Below are positions 34,217-45,785 of a stretch of 64,000 nt of DNA, piece by piece (position 1 is the stretch's first letter; every line of letters starts with the position of its first letter). The position numbers and the translations under genes were made by a program. The stretch is from Halocafeteria seosinensis (lineage: Eukaryota; Sar; Bigyra; Bicosoecida). The stretch is taken from assembly GCA_001687465.1 (NCBI GenBank), contig LVLI01000185.1, forward strand, positions 1-64,000. The letters run 5' to 3'. The notes under the pieces were generated by a model that searched no databases, was not told the origin of the DNA, and worked only from the letters and a program-made list of their open reading frames with translations.

Positions 34217-36358
34217 GGCGGCTCGTCGAAGCACTTTGACAAAGCCTATTCCAAAGGGACGAGACCGATTCCCGTCACACTCAATACAGAACACGAAAAT
34301 ACTCTCATGAGCATCTCATGAAAGAATCGAAGCAGTCAAAATTTGTATCTCTATATGACCAATAGTCGACTGTGTCACCTCACCACATTGAAGTTGAAGT
34401 ATGGCATGTTTGCCCCTGCGGCTGGAGTAGCTTCAACCTGAACCGAATCGCAAAACACACATATGTGTGTGTGAGCAAAACTCTCCGCTGCCTCATAATT
34501 CAGTCAGTTGCAGTTTGCACACAACCTCTGAATACAGGGTAGAAAAACGAATTATAAATCTGGCCGCAGCGCCAAGATTGCCTCAGCTTATGGCAACAAT
34601 GAGAAAGAAGCGTTCTTGTACAGAAGATACTTTGCGACCGACACGCGATCCACAAGGGGACCCCAATGATTCTGTGATGAAAGCGCTAGTCTCTAACCAC
34701 AACAAGCTGTGCAAAGGAAAGACGTATGTCAAAATGTATTCCGCAAATGGATTCCGAGAATAAGTCCTTTAGCCAGTGTATTTAGGACGCCGAAAGGTAA
34801 ATTTCCGCAATTGCAGTGCGGTGTTCCCAAAGCATGCCAGAAAATGAACAGAGCTCTCGGGCTATTCAGTGGACATGTGGATGGAAGAAACTCATTGCGG
34901 AAAGACGATAATAGACGTATTGTAAAGTTGTACTATTGCTATGCTGCAATTTTCCAGCATCTGGACAGAGAGCCAGCTGTGGCACGGACGGCCCACAGCG
35001 CAAGTCAGGTGTTGTAAAGAAGACTTCTAAGAATGGTATACTTGCTACAAGAAGAGTACCCTGATAAACTTAAAACACTTAATGAACATATTCGGGGCTT
35101 TCGAATATCAGTTCCACGCATAATGCAGCATGGAGAGCTGTACTTCAGTAGGCTCTGTGGAAGACCGCAAACAGATTGGACTACGTACGAGACACTAGTA
35201 CAGCTCATAGACGGAAAACGATGCAAGGCCCAATTGCGTTGCAAAGGTATGGTTAAGCACCTGAATGGCCATTTTTCCAACGGACGATATCACAAACAGG
35301 GACGTCCATCAATACATTTGGAATCGTCCCAAGAACAGCAGGTTAGATGTCTTGTCAACGGTTATGTGTCTACTGTAGCAATACAGTCCTCGCACATAGA
35401 ATTTATTCGAAGCAAAAAATTATCCATATCAGTTAGAGTTAGAGACTGCGTGACGCCCTGCGTCCGGCTAGTTAAGGGTAGGGTACTGAAGCCTGGAGAT
35501 CTTCATGCTTGTTGAGAGGCCAACGCAGTTGAGTGGTCATCATTACATGTAGTGACGCAGCGGGTATGACCATTAAGTGCGAGAGTCTTTTGGGGTAAGA
35601 TCTTCGGACTCCGATGGAGTCAACCTTTAACACCTTGCGCTTGTTCCAAGAGCTAGGTACCAGTGGGTAAGTAGTCAACGCAGTTGAGTTCGCCATTCCT
35701 GATGCAACTTTGATACAAGGACGCATAAACTTTTCTTACCCATACCAAAAGCTAACAGTAAAGCAGGATGCGGCATAAGTACGTTGCGTAGCAACGCAGT
35801 TCGGACGCTAACGAAGGCCAAAGTGTTTGGCAACGAGGAAGTCAAGATGTCTCCCAAGCCAAAACACTACACCTTACAGTAGTTCGGCTTTTGATAGCGA
35901 CAGTATCTTAGAACAGTTGTCGGCCAAAGGTGTAACTGGAGGTTTCCCTCGTACAGCAACGTAGTTCGCGGCTAGTAACATGAACAGCTGAAGCAGGGAA
36001 GGCCGCAGAGTCTCAACGTTTGCGCACAGTCACAAGCACTAACATTGGATCAACTCTCGCGGGAGATTCTTCCCCAGAACTAGTGGAGTTAACCTTCTGC
36101 ACTGTGACTGGCATTGATAATTCTGCTCCCCTGCATGCATCCCAAATGTTGTTCAATGCTAGTCTCTTAACACCGGTAATGTTCCCGGTAGCCCGGTTGT
36201 ACCACTTTGTAGGGACCCTCAGAGGATTGCAACTCCAAGGATGGAGACAGGTGCAAGGCTTTCTGCTAGGAATGCGTAGACCAAGCAAGAACTTCTACGT
36301 TTGGCCGCAATAAGGATCCCGAACGGCAGGAGCTTTTCAACTGCGCCATGGTCAAGAA
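34217..36358. other. Unassigned stretch of about 2.1 kb
   Basis: No recognisable gene. A plus-strand fragment near 34594-34760 (MATMRKKRSCTEDTLRPTRD) and a 160-codon frame at 35033-35515 are the only coding candidates. From about 35516 to 36000 the sequence looks non-coding. It holds four copies of a CAACG(C/T)AGTT motif (35521, 35676, 35792, 35957) and a 6-bp stem hairpin (CGTTGC GTA GCAACG, about 35782-35796). A self-complementary ACACACATATGTGTGT lies near 34455-34470. It could hold an RNA gene or a decayed element; neither is shown. Confidence 0.4.
35033..35515 (+). CDS. Hypothetical 160-residue reading frame
   Basis: An ATG-initiated, uninterrupted frame in an otherwise empty stretch. 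It starts MVYLLQEEYPDKLKTLNEHI, has a mixed, soluble-looking composition with several Cys and Arg, and ends KPGDLHAC. No family resemblance. A GTATGG inside (near 35248) could be a donor, so only part might be coding. Kept as low-confidence because the frame is the longest in the gap and its composition is not extreme. Confidence 0.25.
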   Translation: MVYLLQEEYPDKLKTLNEHIRGFRISVPRIMQHGELYFSRLCGRPQTDWTTYETLVQLIDGKRCKAQLRCKGMVKHLNGHFSNGRYHKQGRPSIHLESSQEQQVRCLVNGYVSTVAIQSSHIEFIRSKKLSISVRVRDCVTPCVRLVKGRVLKPGDLHAC

Positions 36359-38173
36359 CTAATTTGAATCATGGTCCTTCGCCTCCGATACCTTAATGCA
36401 ACGAGTGGAAGAACGACCTAGCCGATGTCGTAAGTGCAGTAGGATAGATTGCTGCGACTTCATCATTTCTTCCATTGCATTGACTTGTTCTCTAAGGGCA
36501 TAGACATCCTCGCGGAACTCTGCAATGGCTACAACAGACTCGTTATACTCGTCTGTGGGATTCTCTGTCTTATTCTCTTTCTTCCCACGGAACCGTCGTT
36601 TCGCGTCGTCTTCGTAAACTTCACTGAATGCATTCCCCACAATACTGATAGGAAGAGCAAGAACGATCACCCCTGCATTTCGGAACTCAGGGAGAGTGGT
36701 ATTATCGTAAGCGGGAAACTGTGATTACCTCTCACACGTACCGACTAACATTAATGTTGCACCGACAATTCTTCCAAGGAGAGTGGTTGGCACAAGATCT
36801 CCATATCCTGTGCATTAAGGCAGGTACGTTCCGTGCAACAATCGACAAACACTAGTAGCAAAAAACACCCTTACCAACAGTAGTAGCAGTAGTTATAACC
36901 CACCAAATTGCTACGGGAATGTCAGTGAAAGGAGAAACCTCCTCGCTTGAACCATCAATTGTTGGCCTTGTCCACGCGTCTTCTTCTGTTGAAGCGTCAA
37001 TTCCAGTGATTATCGGTTACTTCTATTCTACGATGTCGCATTAAACTTACCTTTATCATATGTCCCAACTTCTGCAAAGTAGATTATTGTTCCAAAAAGC
37101 AAGCACCCAAATGCGAGATAAAACCCAAGAAGCAGTAGGGCGTCTTTACTCTTCATCAGTGTTTGCTTTAACAATTTGACACTCCTCAGGCCACGGGATA
37201 GACGCATTAGACGAATAATTCTCCCAAACCGTAGAACCCGCAGGACTACGAATCCTGTTTCATCCGATCCAATTAACAGTTCAATTAACGAAGGAACAAT
37301 AGCAATCAAATCAATGAGATTCATAGGATCTATCAAGAAAGCGACAAATCTCTTGTGCAGTGGTACTCTTCCGCTTCCCTCCTCATTGGTGGAGCAATCG
37401 TATTCCTCGACCGTACTTCTTCGTCTGCATTTATGGGTTCCTGTTACAACCATCGCGGTGACTAGGCGTAGAGTGTACTCGATGATAAATACCGACAAAC
37501 ACCCTATCTCCACATAGTCGTCTATGAAGAATCCACTAGCTTCCTCCTTCTTTCGTCTTATAGAAGGATACGAGCTCACGATTAAATTAACAATAGACAC
37601 TAGAATGAAAAAGAGGACAACGCAACTGACCACCCACCCCAACTGGGTTGAGGTATCGTTGAGCACGTGATGTAGGTTATGGAAGAACGACCCAGTTGTA
37701 GGATATGCTGGTAAGTTCCGAAGATACCCACAATGTCTCTTCTCGTCAATTTCTTCCTCTTCTTCGTCGCCTGGAACTAGTTCAGCTGTAGAATTGTCAA
37801 ATCCAACTGAGGCTGCGCTGTCGCGACCCTTCAATCTCAATGCTGATCGACGTGGTGAGGGGACTGTACTTGGATCTGCCTTACTGTCATTGGTCGTTTG
37901 CCACTTTGTTGATTTCTTTTCACCATTTATCTCCGGGTCTTTGGTCAGGAGAGAGAATCTTTGTTCCCGTGGAGACTCTGTATGGGTTATGAAGGCCATC
38001 TGGTTAGATGTCGTTTCCTCAATGTCTTTTTCTCGAATGTCCAATAATACGGCAGGACTTGAATTCCTCCGAACTGGAGGATCTGTAGAGCGGGCATCGG
38101 GACAAGGACGGGGACGATGATGTCTCAATAGATGCGCCCGAGAAGCTGTAATCCTTCCAGATATCTGTATCAT
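36359..38173 (-). CDS. Voltage-gated potassium channel (Kv type)
   Basis: Four exons: 38173-37051, 36985-36875, 36807-36742, 36672-36359 (537 aa). It is a plasma-membrane six-helix K+ channel. A disordered cytosolic N-terminus of about 150 residues precedes S1 (VVSCVVLFFILVSIVNLIVS). S4 carries regularly spaced arginines (RFGRIIRLMRLSR). S5 is LLLLGFYLAFGCLLFGTIIY. The pore helix and selectivity filter are completed across intron 2 (VITTATTVGYGDLVP), and S6 is completed across intron 3 (GVIVLALPISIVGNAF). The tail contains a short coiled coil (REDVYALREQVNAMEEMM). No T1 or cyclic-nucleotide domain is visible. The ATG at 38173 is the first in frame after an upstream stretch without ATG; an additional 5' exon is possible. 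Confidence 0.92.
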
Positions 38174-38947
38174 GGCTGCCCTCCGGGGTGGAGCCCCAAC
38201 TTCTGAAGCTTTTCCTCCGTGCTTTACGAGCAAAATAAATACAGCAGAGCTTCCTCAACTGAGCAGCTGATACATATCATAGATTGACATCGTTTGGCAA
38301 AAAGTTTCCTTGTTTCTTGTACCACAGTGCCTAAAATACATGATAAACCAACGGCGGATGGGGCTCACTCCTCAACGAGCCCAGGCGGAGAATGCAACAA
38401 CGCCCAAAATAACCCCTCTACCTTGAGTACGAGGGAATGCCCACTGCCCACTGTACGGTCTCACAGTTACTCCTTTTTGAAATGTTTCAGTTACTACACA
38501 TTGAGCGAAAAAGCCACTAATACGGCCATATTGCTTGGAGCACCCGTTGTTGGGCGCCAAGTTGAACGGTCCGAGAATAACATGTCAATCTTTTCGCACA
38601 CTTTAGCCAAGACCATCAAGAAAACCTCAGTGTACGCGCTATTTATGAGCCTTTCCAAGGTAAACTAGTCGGTATAACCTCTACTGGGTGGTAGATGGAG
38701 AATTTTTCTTGTGGACAAGGTCAGAAAGAGTGAGGGAAAGTCTTTCATTGAGCCGAAAGAGAAGCTTAATTACACCGTATCCGCTGCTCGTCTCCCTCTT
38801 TGTTGTTACTTCATTCACCATTAGCTGCCATTGAGGGGCTCAGACGAAGTCTTATACCATTCGTGTTTTTTCTACATCAATCTGCATGTTTACGAATGAA
38901 ATAGTATCCTCGATTACGGACATATACAGCAATATAGCGGGAGGAGA
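38174..38947. other. Divergent gap with an uncertain short frame
   Basis: It lies between the K+ channel and syntaxin starts. Frames on both strands around 38290-38670 are open for up to 124 codons. The plus frame lacks an ATG start. On the minus strand one frame ends in a short hydrophobic segment (GRGVILGVVAFSAWAR). No splice model or family could be supported. Confidence 0.3.
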
Positions 38948-40260
38948 ATGGCTACAGCCCCAACGCTCAATGCCGAGGGCTCCGATTTCCAAGAGTATGT
39001 GTACAAGACACGGTGATAATTGTTGAAAGACCTCCCTGAGATTCACCTCTATGGTGCTTGGATTTACTCGTTTGGACGCGCAGGATAAATCCAAGATTCA
39101 TTCAGGAGTTTAAGGAGAATCGAGAGGAAGCGGAGGGGTGTATTCAAGAAATCAAGTATGTCCGAAATATCCCTTTTTCCATGTTGTTGATACGGAGAAG
39201 CAAATACTATATGTGTTGGCTTGTATTTTGATTGTTTGCCACAGGAATGCCACGGCCCATATTGAGTCACAAAAGCAGGAGCTTCTCACAGCAGTGGACC
39301 CGGAGGTTATGGAACGTACGTTGCCCGTGCTTGTTGAGGTATACTCCTCGATTATTCACGAAGTCTTGTATTTCTTTTCAACAGGATGTAGTCAAAACGT
39401 TCAACAGCAAGTTCACATAGCTCAAGACGCCGCCTCGAGGGGCAAGGATCTCATTGAAAGGATGCGAGAAAAGGGTCACCAATTGAAGAATGCTTCACCT
39501 AATGGGGAATCTTCCGAATGGAAGCTACAGCGCAGCCAATATATGCATGTTTATCAAGCCTATATGGGTGCCATAAGTCAGCATCAGATAGCTAAAACAA
39601 ACTTTAAGGAAATCTCAGCAGATAGATTGGTACAGCGTGCACGTGTAGTGTTCCCAGATAAGAGCGAGGATGAACTACGGCGGGTACGTTATCGTCTCAA
39701 ACTCGGTTTCGCTATGGCCTCCGTGCACATCCATTTAGTTTCCTCTGCAGCAAATTGAAGAGGATCCACAGGCTGCTCAGCGACAGCTTGAAGAACCCGA
39801 GATGGTAGCGAACTACAAGGTGCAAGCGGTATACGATGAAGTAATGTCGAGATCGAAAGTAAGTTCATGTGACACCGTGCATGTATGATGCGCAAGAACG
39901 CGTTATCCCAATTTGATGCAGGATGTTGGGGCGTTGGTACAATCGCTTAAAGAAGTAAAGGAGATGATGAACGACTTGGCACTGATGGTTCAACAGCAAC
40001 ACGAAGTATTGGGGAGGATCGACGCTAACGTTGAAGTTGCTAAAACACATGTAAAGAAAGGGAACGAACAGGTCGAAAAAGCCATAAATTACCAGAGAAA
40101 AGCTAGGTAAGGCCTGGAACTGTTGTGACGTTTGCCGAAGCGCACGTATGCTTGAAAAGTGCCTTTAATTGTTTCCAGGAAACGAATGTGTTGCATGGCA
40201 ATCACTGTCGTAATAATCATTCTATTAGTTATTGTCATTGGAATTCCCGTTCGTAAGTAG
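38948..40260 (+). CDS. Syntaxin (Qa-SNARE)
   Basis: Seven exons: 38948-38994, 39084-39155, 39245-39315, 39385-39683, 39751-39858, 39922-40106, 40179-40260 (287 aa). It is a tail-anchored membrane-fusion SNARE. An N-terminal three-helix Habc-type bundle (RFIQEFKENREEAEGCIQEI, NVQQQVHIAQDAASRGKDLI) is followed by the linker ARVVFPDKSEDELRR. The SNARE motif lies in exon 6 (LKEVKEMMNDLALMVQQQHE, with Gln at the zero layer). A single C-terminal membrane helix (ITVVIIILLVIVIGIP) has only a few residues after it. The overall pattern fits plasma-membrane or endosomal syntaxins; the exact compartment is not readable. Confidence 0.94.
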
Positions 40261-40447
40261 CTGTGCGAAGGAACCTTCTGTGCACCATGTTTTTATTGTG
40301 ATAATTCCATGTGTTACAGTAACATAAGCTAAGTGCGTTCACCGAGGAAGCAGTACGCTCACGCCTTAGGCATCTTAATATATACGCTAGCTAGTGGAAT
40401 AAATGCTTGCATGTTGGCTTTCGTGCTCCGAGAAACCAAATAGAGCC

Positions 40448-42652
40448 TCACGTCACTAGGGTTATGGTTTGTGGGATGATCCATCCTTCGTATAGGCACC
40501 TCACATATATATTCCGATTCCTGGTGGGACAATGCAATAAACTAAGAGTATCGGGATGAGTGGGTTTCGATTCTGGACTTACGGGTAATACCATTCCTGT
40601 TTTAGCTAGCGGATGGTCACAATGATAGTCCGAAGAATCGTATTCCACCACTATGGCTGTACCAGGCACGCTTGTTGAACCAACATTCTGAATTCGAATA
40701 CGAAGCAGAAAGGACGGGTCCATCCCTAGCACTTCGGGCGACATCTTCAGTATCTTCGCTCCATGAGACTGTACCGCCATGTTTGCTGTTCCTGTTGACA
40801 TAATTTTGACGTATTCCCTGGCTGCCTCCAGTTTTATTTTACTGAGATCTCGCTGGAACAAATAGTGCATGGTGTCACAACTCTCGCACTCTCTGCTTAT
40901 CCACTCGATGTACATCTTAGTCTTCTTCGGCAACTGTAGTTTCGGGCAATCGTTCGCATCCGAGCCTTCCCTCGAAGCTATTTGTTGCAACTGCGGCACA
41001 GCCGCCCTGCGAAGCAGCTTGACATATATAGCTCCGCTCTTCGTACTCATTACTAACGCATTTTTCTCTCTTCCTACTCGACCAAGTACAATTCCGACAA
41101 CAGAGTCACTTAAGCTAAGAGTTGTAAGACGATTCGTCCCGTAGAAGATGTGCACCTCGGAAGCCGTCGTTGATACTGCCCATAACGGATCTGTAGGTTG
41201 ACCAGCTTTGAGCATGGCGGAACAAGTCAATGGGTATGCAGAAAGGACTGTATGCCACATGACTTTTCCTCTAAACGAATGCATGAACACTCTGCTGTCA
41301 GCAGTCGTGGTCAGTAATGTTCTGTTAGAGAGCGTCAACGAAATTATGGCGGAATCGTGCTCCACAATTTTCCCAACAAGAGCGCCGTTCTGCTAGGGTC
41401 AACAATTACTGGTATTTTAGGATATAACTCAGACAGAGGTATTATCGCGAAAACATACTTTAATGCTGTAAACCTTAGCGTCGCGGCAGGCTGCGAAAAC
41501 TCTTAAAGTTGTGTCTTCATCGTAAGCGCCTGTAACTGCCACAGGAGTAGAAGGCAACTGGATCGTTGCATCAACGTGAGAGGCCGCAGGATTAAGCACA
41601 AAAACTTGTCCAGCTTCACTCCCAAGGACGAGATTTGTAAATTCAGCACCGAGGCTACTATGGACTGCTCTCCCCATGCACGTTATAACTGTGGCGACTC
41701 GCCCCTGCAACATCTGAGGGTTGTGTTTTTCAATCCATTGCTTCTGCTCAGTAATGCTGTTCATGCTCAATAAAGCATTACTATAGTAAGTCTGAATTTT
41801 TCCTTCTTCTCTGAAATCGTAGTAGATCAAACCAGTTTCACCTGAATAACCGAAACGCCGTACTACCTCCTACGAACCTTGCGTGGATTAGCTCAATTAA
41901 CATCTCCGACAAGTTGAGTTTACCTGAAATGTAGTTGTTCCATATCAGCGTTTCCTGGTTAGAAATTGGGCACTGGAGAAAGCAAATTTGCACAGAAATC
42001 GGAATTTACAGGCAAGATATACTATATGCTGTGGAAGCTCGGACTCACTTGCGGTAACGCAAACTTATAGTAAGGCCTCAGATTCCTATAGATGAACACA
42101 TTGTTGCCACATGCCACCGCAACTTTTAATTGCCCATTTTCATACTTTTCTGTTTCAATTCGTAGGGATAGCACGAAAGCCAACATAACATTATCTGGCA
42201 AGGAAGTTGTTTAATGCTTAATACTGGATCTCACCTTGAATAACTTCGAGTGCTACTGGGACATCCAGTAGTGTGTGAGTGCTTTTCAATTGACCATCAC
42301 GGAAAACTCGCAATTTCTTGTCTGGACAAGCGGCAAGTATGGAATGGTTCCCATCACGTAGAAGATCCGCACTGCTTAGGCACCTGCGATAGCAAGCTTA
42401 ACGTGTTGAACCGGGCGTAGAGATCAAGTGTCGTATTAATTAACGCACGCGGTGTTCACGCGGGCATTTGCCAACGGGTCATACAGAGCGTCAAGCCAAA
42501 TATCTGCAAACATGAGAGCACGAAAGCTTCAGCAAATGCAGACTGTATCGGTTAATTATGGAAGCAGGACTATTACCGTGGTTAGACATTGGCTCAGGAG
42601 GGTCGTCGGGTTTCTCCTCTATTTGAACCTTAGCTTTGTTCAACGCCATCAT
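40448..42652 (-). CDS. BBS1: BBS1, BBSome subunit
   Basis: Seven exons: 42652-42577, 42503-42449, 42383-42235, 42194-42049, 41972-41878, 41810-41459, 41389-40448 (604 aa; human 593). The BBSome carries membrane proteins into and out of cilia. The N-terminal beta-propeller shows IWLDALYDPLANARVNTACL (human WLDAHYDPMANIHTFSACL), NNVFIYRNLRPYYKFALPQ and VFAACRDAKVYSI. The C-terminal gamma-adaptin-ear-like part has VLGRVGREKNALVMSTKSGA and LPKKTKMYIEWISRE. The intron between exons 3 and 4 is only 40 nt. The exon-5/6 boundary was placed by family spacing and frame and is the least certain. Together with SPAG6 it argues for functional cilia. Confidence 0.95.
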
Positions 42653-42765
42653 GGCCCTCTATTCGACTAGTACGTTTACCGACAGTATTACCCATCTAAA
42701 TGAAGTTTTGGTTATATTTGCGAGTAAGTGAAAACAAACAAACAAAACATAGGGCTGAATCTACC

Positions 42766-45510
42766 TCATGGAAGAGGTGCAGTGTTGCCGCTTCGCACGG
42801 ACCCTGACTCGCTAGAGTCATCGTCATCCCTCGGAGAAATGGCATCATCTAGCGATCGATAAAGCGGCTCAGTGTTCAACACTGGAGTACCACTCCTATT
42901 CCCCTCACTCTCGTCCTGCTTCGCCTCCAACGCACCAGATGCAACATCCGATGCGAGGTCCATTAAACTGTCACATGCCATTTGAGTCCCAGGCCCGATA
43001 TCAGGGTAAGCCAGCGGAGTGGACTCCCTATAAGCGAGCTCTATTTCTGAGGAGCTTGCTACATGTATTTCCCTTTTGTTCCAAGGCATTAATTCACTAT
43101 CTCTGTCATCATATTGCACCTCAATCCAAGCAGTCGGCTTCAATACGTTATCGAGAACCTGCTCTAAAGCGTCCACAACGGATTCCGGATCCTTCCTCGA
43201 CTCTCCTTTGGGAAACTTGAAGGCTTTTCTAGAAATGTCGATTGATTTGATGTAGCCTGAAAACCATTCGGTAAGTAGTTTCCAATATACTTTTACTCGT
43301 CGACCTTTAAGTGCACGATCGAATAAACACTGTACAGTGTCTATGAATTCTTGGGCATGTCCAGATTGCATATGAGAGATTATATCATTGATTAACATAT
43401 CTTCCTTTAAATGGACAAATGCGAATCTCATAGCGTCATCATGCCATTCACCACGAAGGTCATCCTCAACCGCATGGTGCCGTCTTTTATTCTTTCTATA
43501 ATGAGAGCAAGATCCGTATGCAAACGCATTTCGTGAAGCGAGGACATCACTGACACTCTTATCGTGTGCTGTTTCGGTGTTTGGTTTCCCTAACCTGCTA
43601 GGTGGTTTTGATGGAGTACTGGTCCGCATCCTTTTGACAGTCCGAAATTGACCATTATCTGAGATTTCAGTTCGGGAGTCGACTGGGTGTGGAGCCGACT
43701 CATCCGTGGATACGTGACTGCGATGGTATAGATTCCCTTCGTTGACTTCTTCTGAGAGTATACTGGATGCGGCAGCAGGCTGAGAGCTCGATACGTGAGA
43801 ACGCCTCCGCACAGTATGAGAGGTATCGCATATTGAGTGAGAAGATGAGCGAGGCTTAGCAAAAAGGGCTGTCGCTTTATTTAGATTTCCGCGCTTCCGC
43901 CTCGTAGCGCTTCCTTCCGATGATGAGATAGTGGCTGTGTTGGTAGTTTCGGCAATGCTAAACTTGACATGCAAATCCTTGGCTTCTTCACGGCGAGACT
44001 TTCTATTCTCATTGAGCTCTTCAAACAAAAGGCCAACGGGACGTGGGGTTTGTGTAAGTTCTGTGTGTTGAGATGATTGATCATCTTCTGTCTCGGTTAC
44101 GGTCGCACTGGAAGTCGAGGGTGTCACAGAAGCGGTCTGGAGGGTTGACGGTTGGATAGACCTGCTGCACTCCAAAGCCGTAGACAACTGCTTCCTGGCA
44201 CGGGAACTTGCAATAGTCGATGGAACTTCGTTTGCTTTTTCGGCAGAAGTAACAGAAGTGGTACCACTAGAGGGTACATCCAAAACAACTTCGTGCTCCT
44301 GAACAGAAAATGAGCTAGGTCGGTCTTCAGTATCACTGCCCATACTCCTAGAGAGGTCCACAACATCCACAGGTGCGTCGCTGTGGGGTTGATCGTCGGT
44401 GGAGTGAGCCTCCTGTACTGTGTCACATTTCCCTGCGTTTCGTTCTTCTTCGGTAGGGCGTTGTGCGTGCAATTTTCGCAGTCCCTCGGAGCTTTTTTGG
44501 CGTAGCAATGTCAATACCTTTTGATCCGTCTCGTCCAAGAGACGCCCCCAGGAACTATGATTCTCACTGGCATAATGCCCTTGGGGCGCTTCATCATCGA
44601 TGGTGGTATCTGGTTTCCGCTCCTTCAAGTTCCACGCACGGGCAGTGTTATCTGAGATATGCGAAGCTGCATCACATGATGGTGTGTCAGACGATACGGA
44701 ATTCCAGCCACGAGTGCTTGACGGCGACTCTGTCTCTACGGAGTTTCTTCTTTTATTTGAGGAGGTATCAAACCAGTAGCTCCCCGGGAAGGGTTCATGC
44801 CTGGTACTTGTCTTTTCGGAGTGATCGGAATCTATTGAAGAAGCCATTCCACTTCTATTTGCGGTCGTTGACCTCCCGGACTGCATATCTTCAGTCACTT
44901 TGGACGAGGCTCTTGTGGTAGTTTTATTCATCCTTTCTTGTTGCGATTTGGGTGACTCTTGTCCCAAACTCTTTGTTGACGATATGAGGTTATCGTGCCG
45001 ACTCCCTCCGGCGTCGGATCCAATGTATAATGCATGATCAGGGCTGTCCTCAGCAGGAGAAAACTGTAGCCCTTCACTATTCGCTTGGCCACCGTTTGCA
45101 TAAAACGGCACCGTCTCGTCTGTGCCGCACGACGACGCATGAGCAGCTGCAGTTCGAGGATGCTGCACCTCCGTTGTAGTTCCTCGTCCAGCGACAGCGC
45201 GTCTGCGGTCCGGCGGCGAAGAAGCAACTACAGTGTTATTATGTGTTGTGGCCGTTTCCTGTTCAGCCCCAGAACTATTGTCTCCATTTCCGGCGGCGGG
45301 CGCTGCTGTCTCCCTAGTCGTGCGAGTCTCCAAGGCTGTTGCACCCGCATGTGCTGTCGGGTGCCGCTCTTCAGCCTCCTCCTCCTCGTCGTCTTCATCG
45401 CCGTGTACGTCTACTTCTCTCTGCGTCGTGTTTTGAGTAGCCGAAATGGGAAGTTGGGACGAATGAATGCTGTAGTTATCATCATCCTCAGGAAAAATGA
45501 TGTAGTCCAT
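42766..45510 (-). CDS. Large low-complexity protein with C-terminal Tudor-like domain
   Basis: Single exon, 914 aa. The first 700 residues are Ser/Thr/Glu/Arg-rich and look disordered, with an acidic run early (DEDDEEEEAEE) and basic patches later. A helical segment (MRFAFVHLKEDMLINDIISH) precedes a Tudor/PWWP-like barrel at about 730-800: GRRVKVYWKLLTEWFSGYIK, then a strand with IEVQYDDRDSELMPW. This matches the pattern of Tudor domains in PDS5-like and related chromatin proteins (GxRVxVxW...WYxGxV...VxYDDGD). Such domains bind methylated Lys or Arg. Function is inferred only from this domain. It follows BBS1 on the same strand; the 113-bp gap gives little room for regulation. Confidence 0.65.
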   Translation of the reverse strand: MDYIIFPEDDDNYSIHSSQLPISATQNTTQREVDVHGDEDDEEEEAEERHPTAHAGATALETRTTRETAAPAAGNGDNSSGAEQETATTHNNTVVASSPPDRRRAVAGRGTTTEVQHPRTAAAHASSCGTDETVPFYANGGQANSEGLQFSPAEDSPDHALYIGSDAGGSRHDNLISSTKSLGQESPKSQQERMNKTTTRASSKVTEDMQSGRSTTANRSGMASSIDSDHSEKTSTRHEPFPGSYWFDTSSNKRRNSVETESPSSTRGWNSVSSDTPSCDAASHISDNTARAWNLKERKPDTTIDDEAPQGHYASENHSSWGRLLDETDQKVLTLLRQKSSEGLRKLHAQRPTEEERNAGKCDTVQEAHSTDDQPHSDAPVDVVDLSRSMGSDTEDRPSSFSVQEHEVVLDVPSSGTTSVTSAEKANEVPSTIASSRARKQLSTALECSRSIQPSTLQTASVTPSTSSATVTETEDDQSSQHTELTQTPRPVGLLFEELNENRKSRREEAKDLHVKFSIAETTNTATISSSEGSATRRKRGNLNKATALFAKPRSSSHSICDTSHTVRRRSHVSSSQPAAASSILSEEVNEGNLYHRSHVSTDESAPHPVDSRTEISDNGQFRTVKRMRTSTPSKPPSRLGKPNTETAHDKSVSDVLASRNAFAYGSCSHYRKNKRRHHAVEDDLRGEWHDDAMRFAFVHLKEDMLINDIISHMQSGHAQEFIDTVQCLFDRALKGRRVKVYWKLLTEWFSGYIKSIDISRKAFKFPKGESRKDPESVVDALEQVLDNVLKPTAWIEVQYDDRDSELMPWNKREIHVASSSEIELAYRESTPLAYPDIGPGTQMACDSLMDLASDVASGALEAKQDESEGNRSGTPVLNTEPLYRSLDDAISPRDDDDSSESGSVRSGNTAPLP

Positions 45511-45785
45511 TTTACCATCAACTCCCCCTTGAACGTCTCAACAGGTCACATAAGCATCACACAGGAGCCATGAAGTTTACCTATATCAACTCTTCGGACG
45601 CAATGCGCCTTGATATTGGCCGAATGTGCAATGGCTCTTTGTGAAGGTCAACATCGTGACGCTCACGACACGAGGAGCAGATGAAAACAATGAAATATGT
45701 TAAAGAGTCACTGGAAAGAAGGAGTACAAATCTAGTCTTAATCAATGAGGATGGAAATGACGTATTCCAAGGCATACGCAGTTGT

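Noticed and set aside
35820-35860. GAGGAAGTC resembling an RNase P RNA conserved region
   Set aside because: No matching partner region or plausible P4 pairing could be found nearby.
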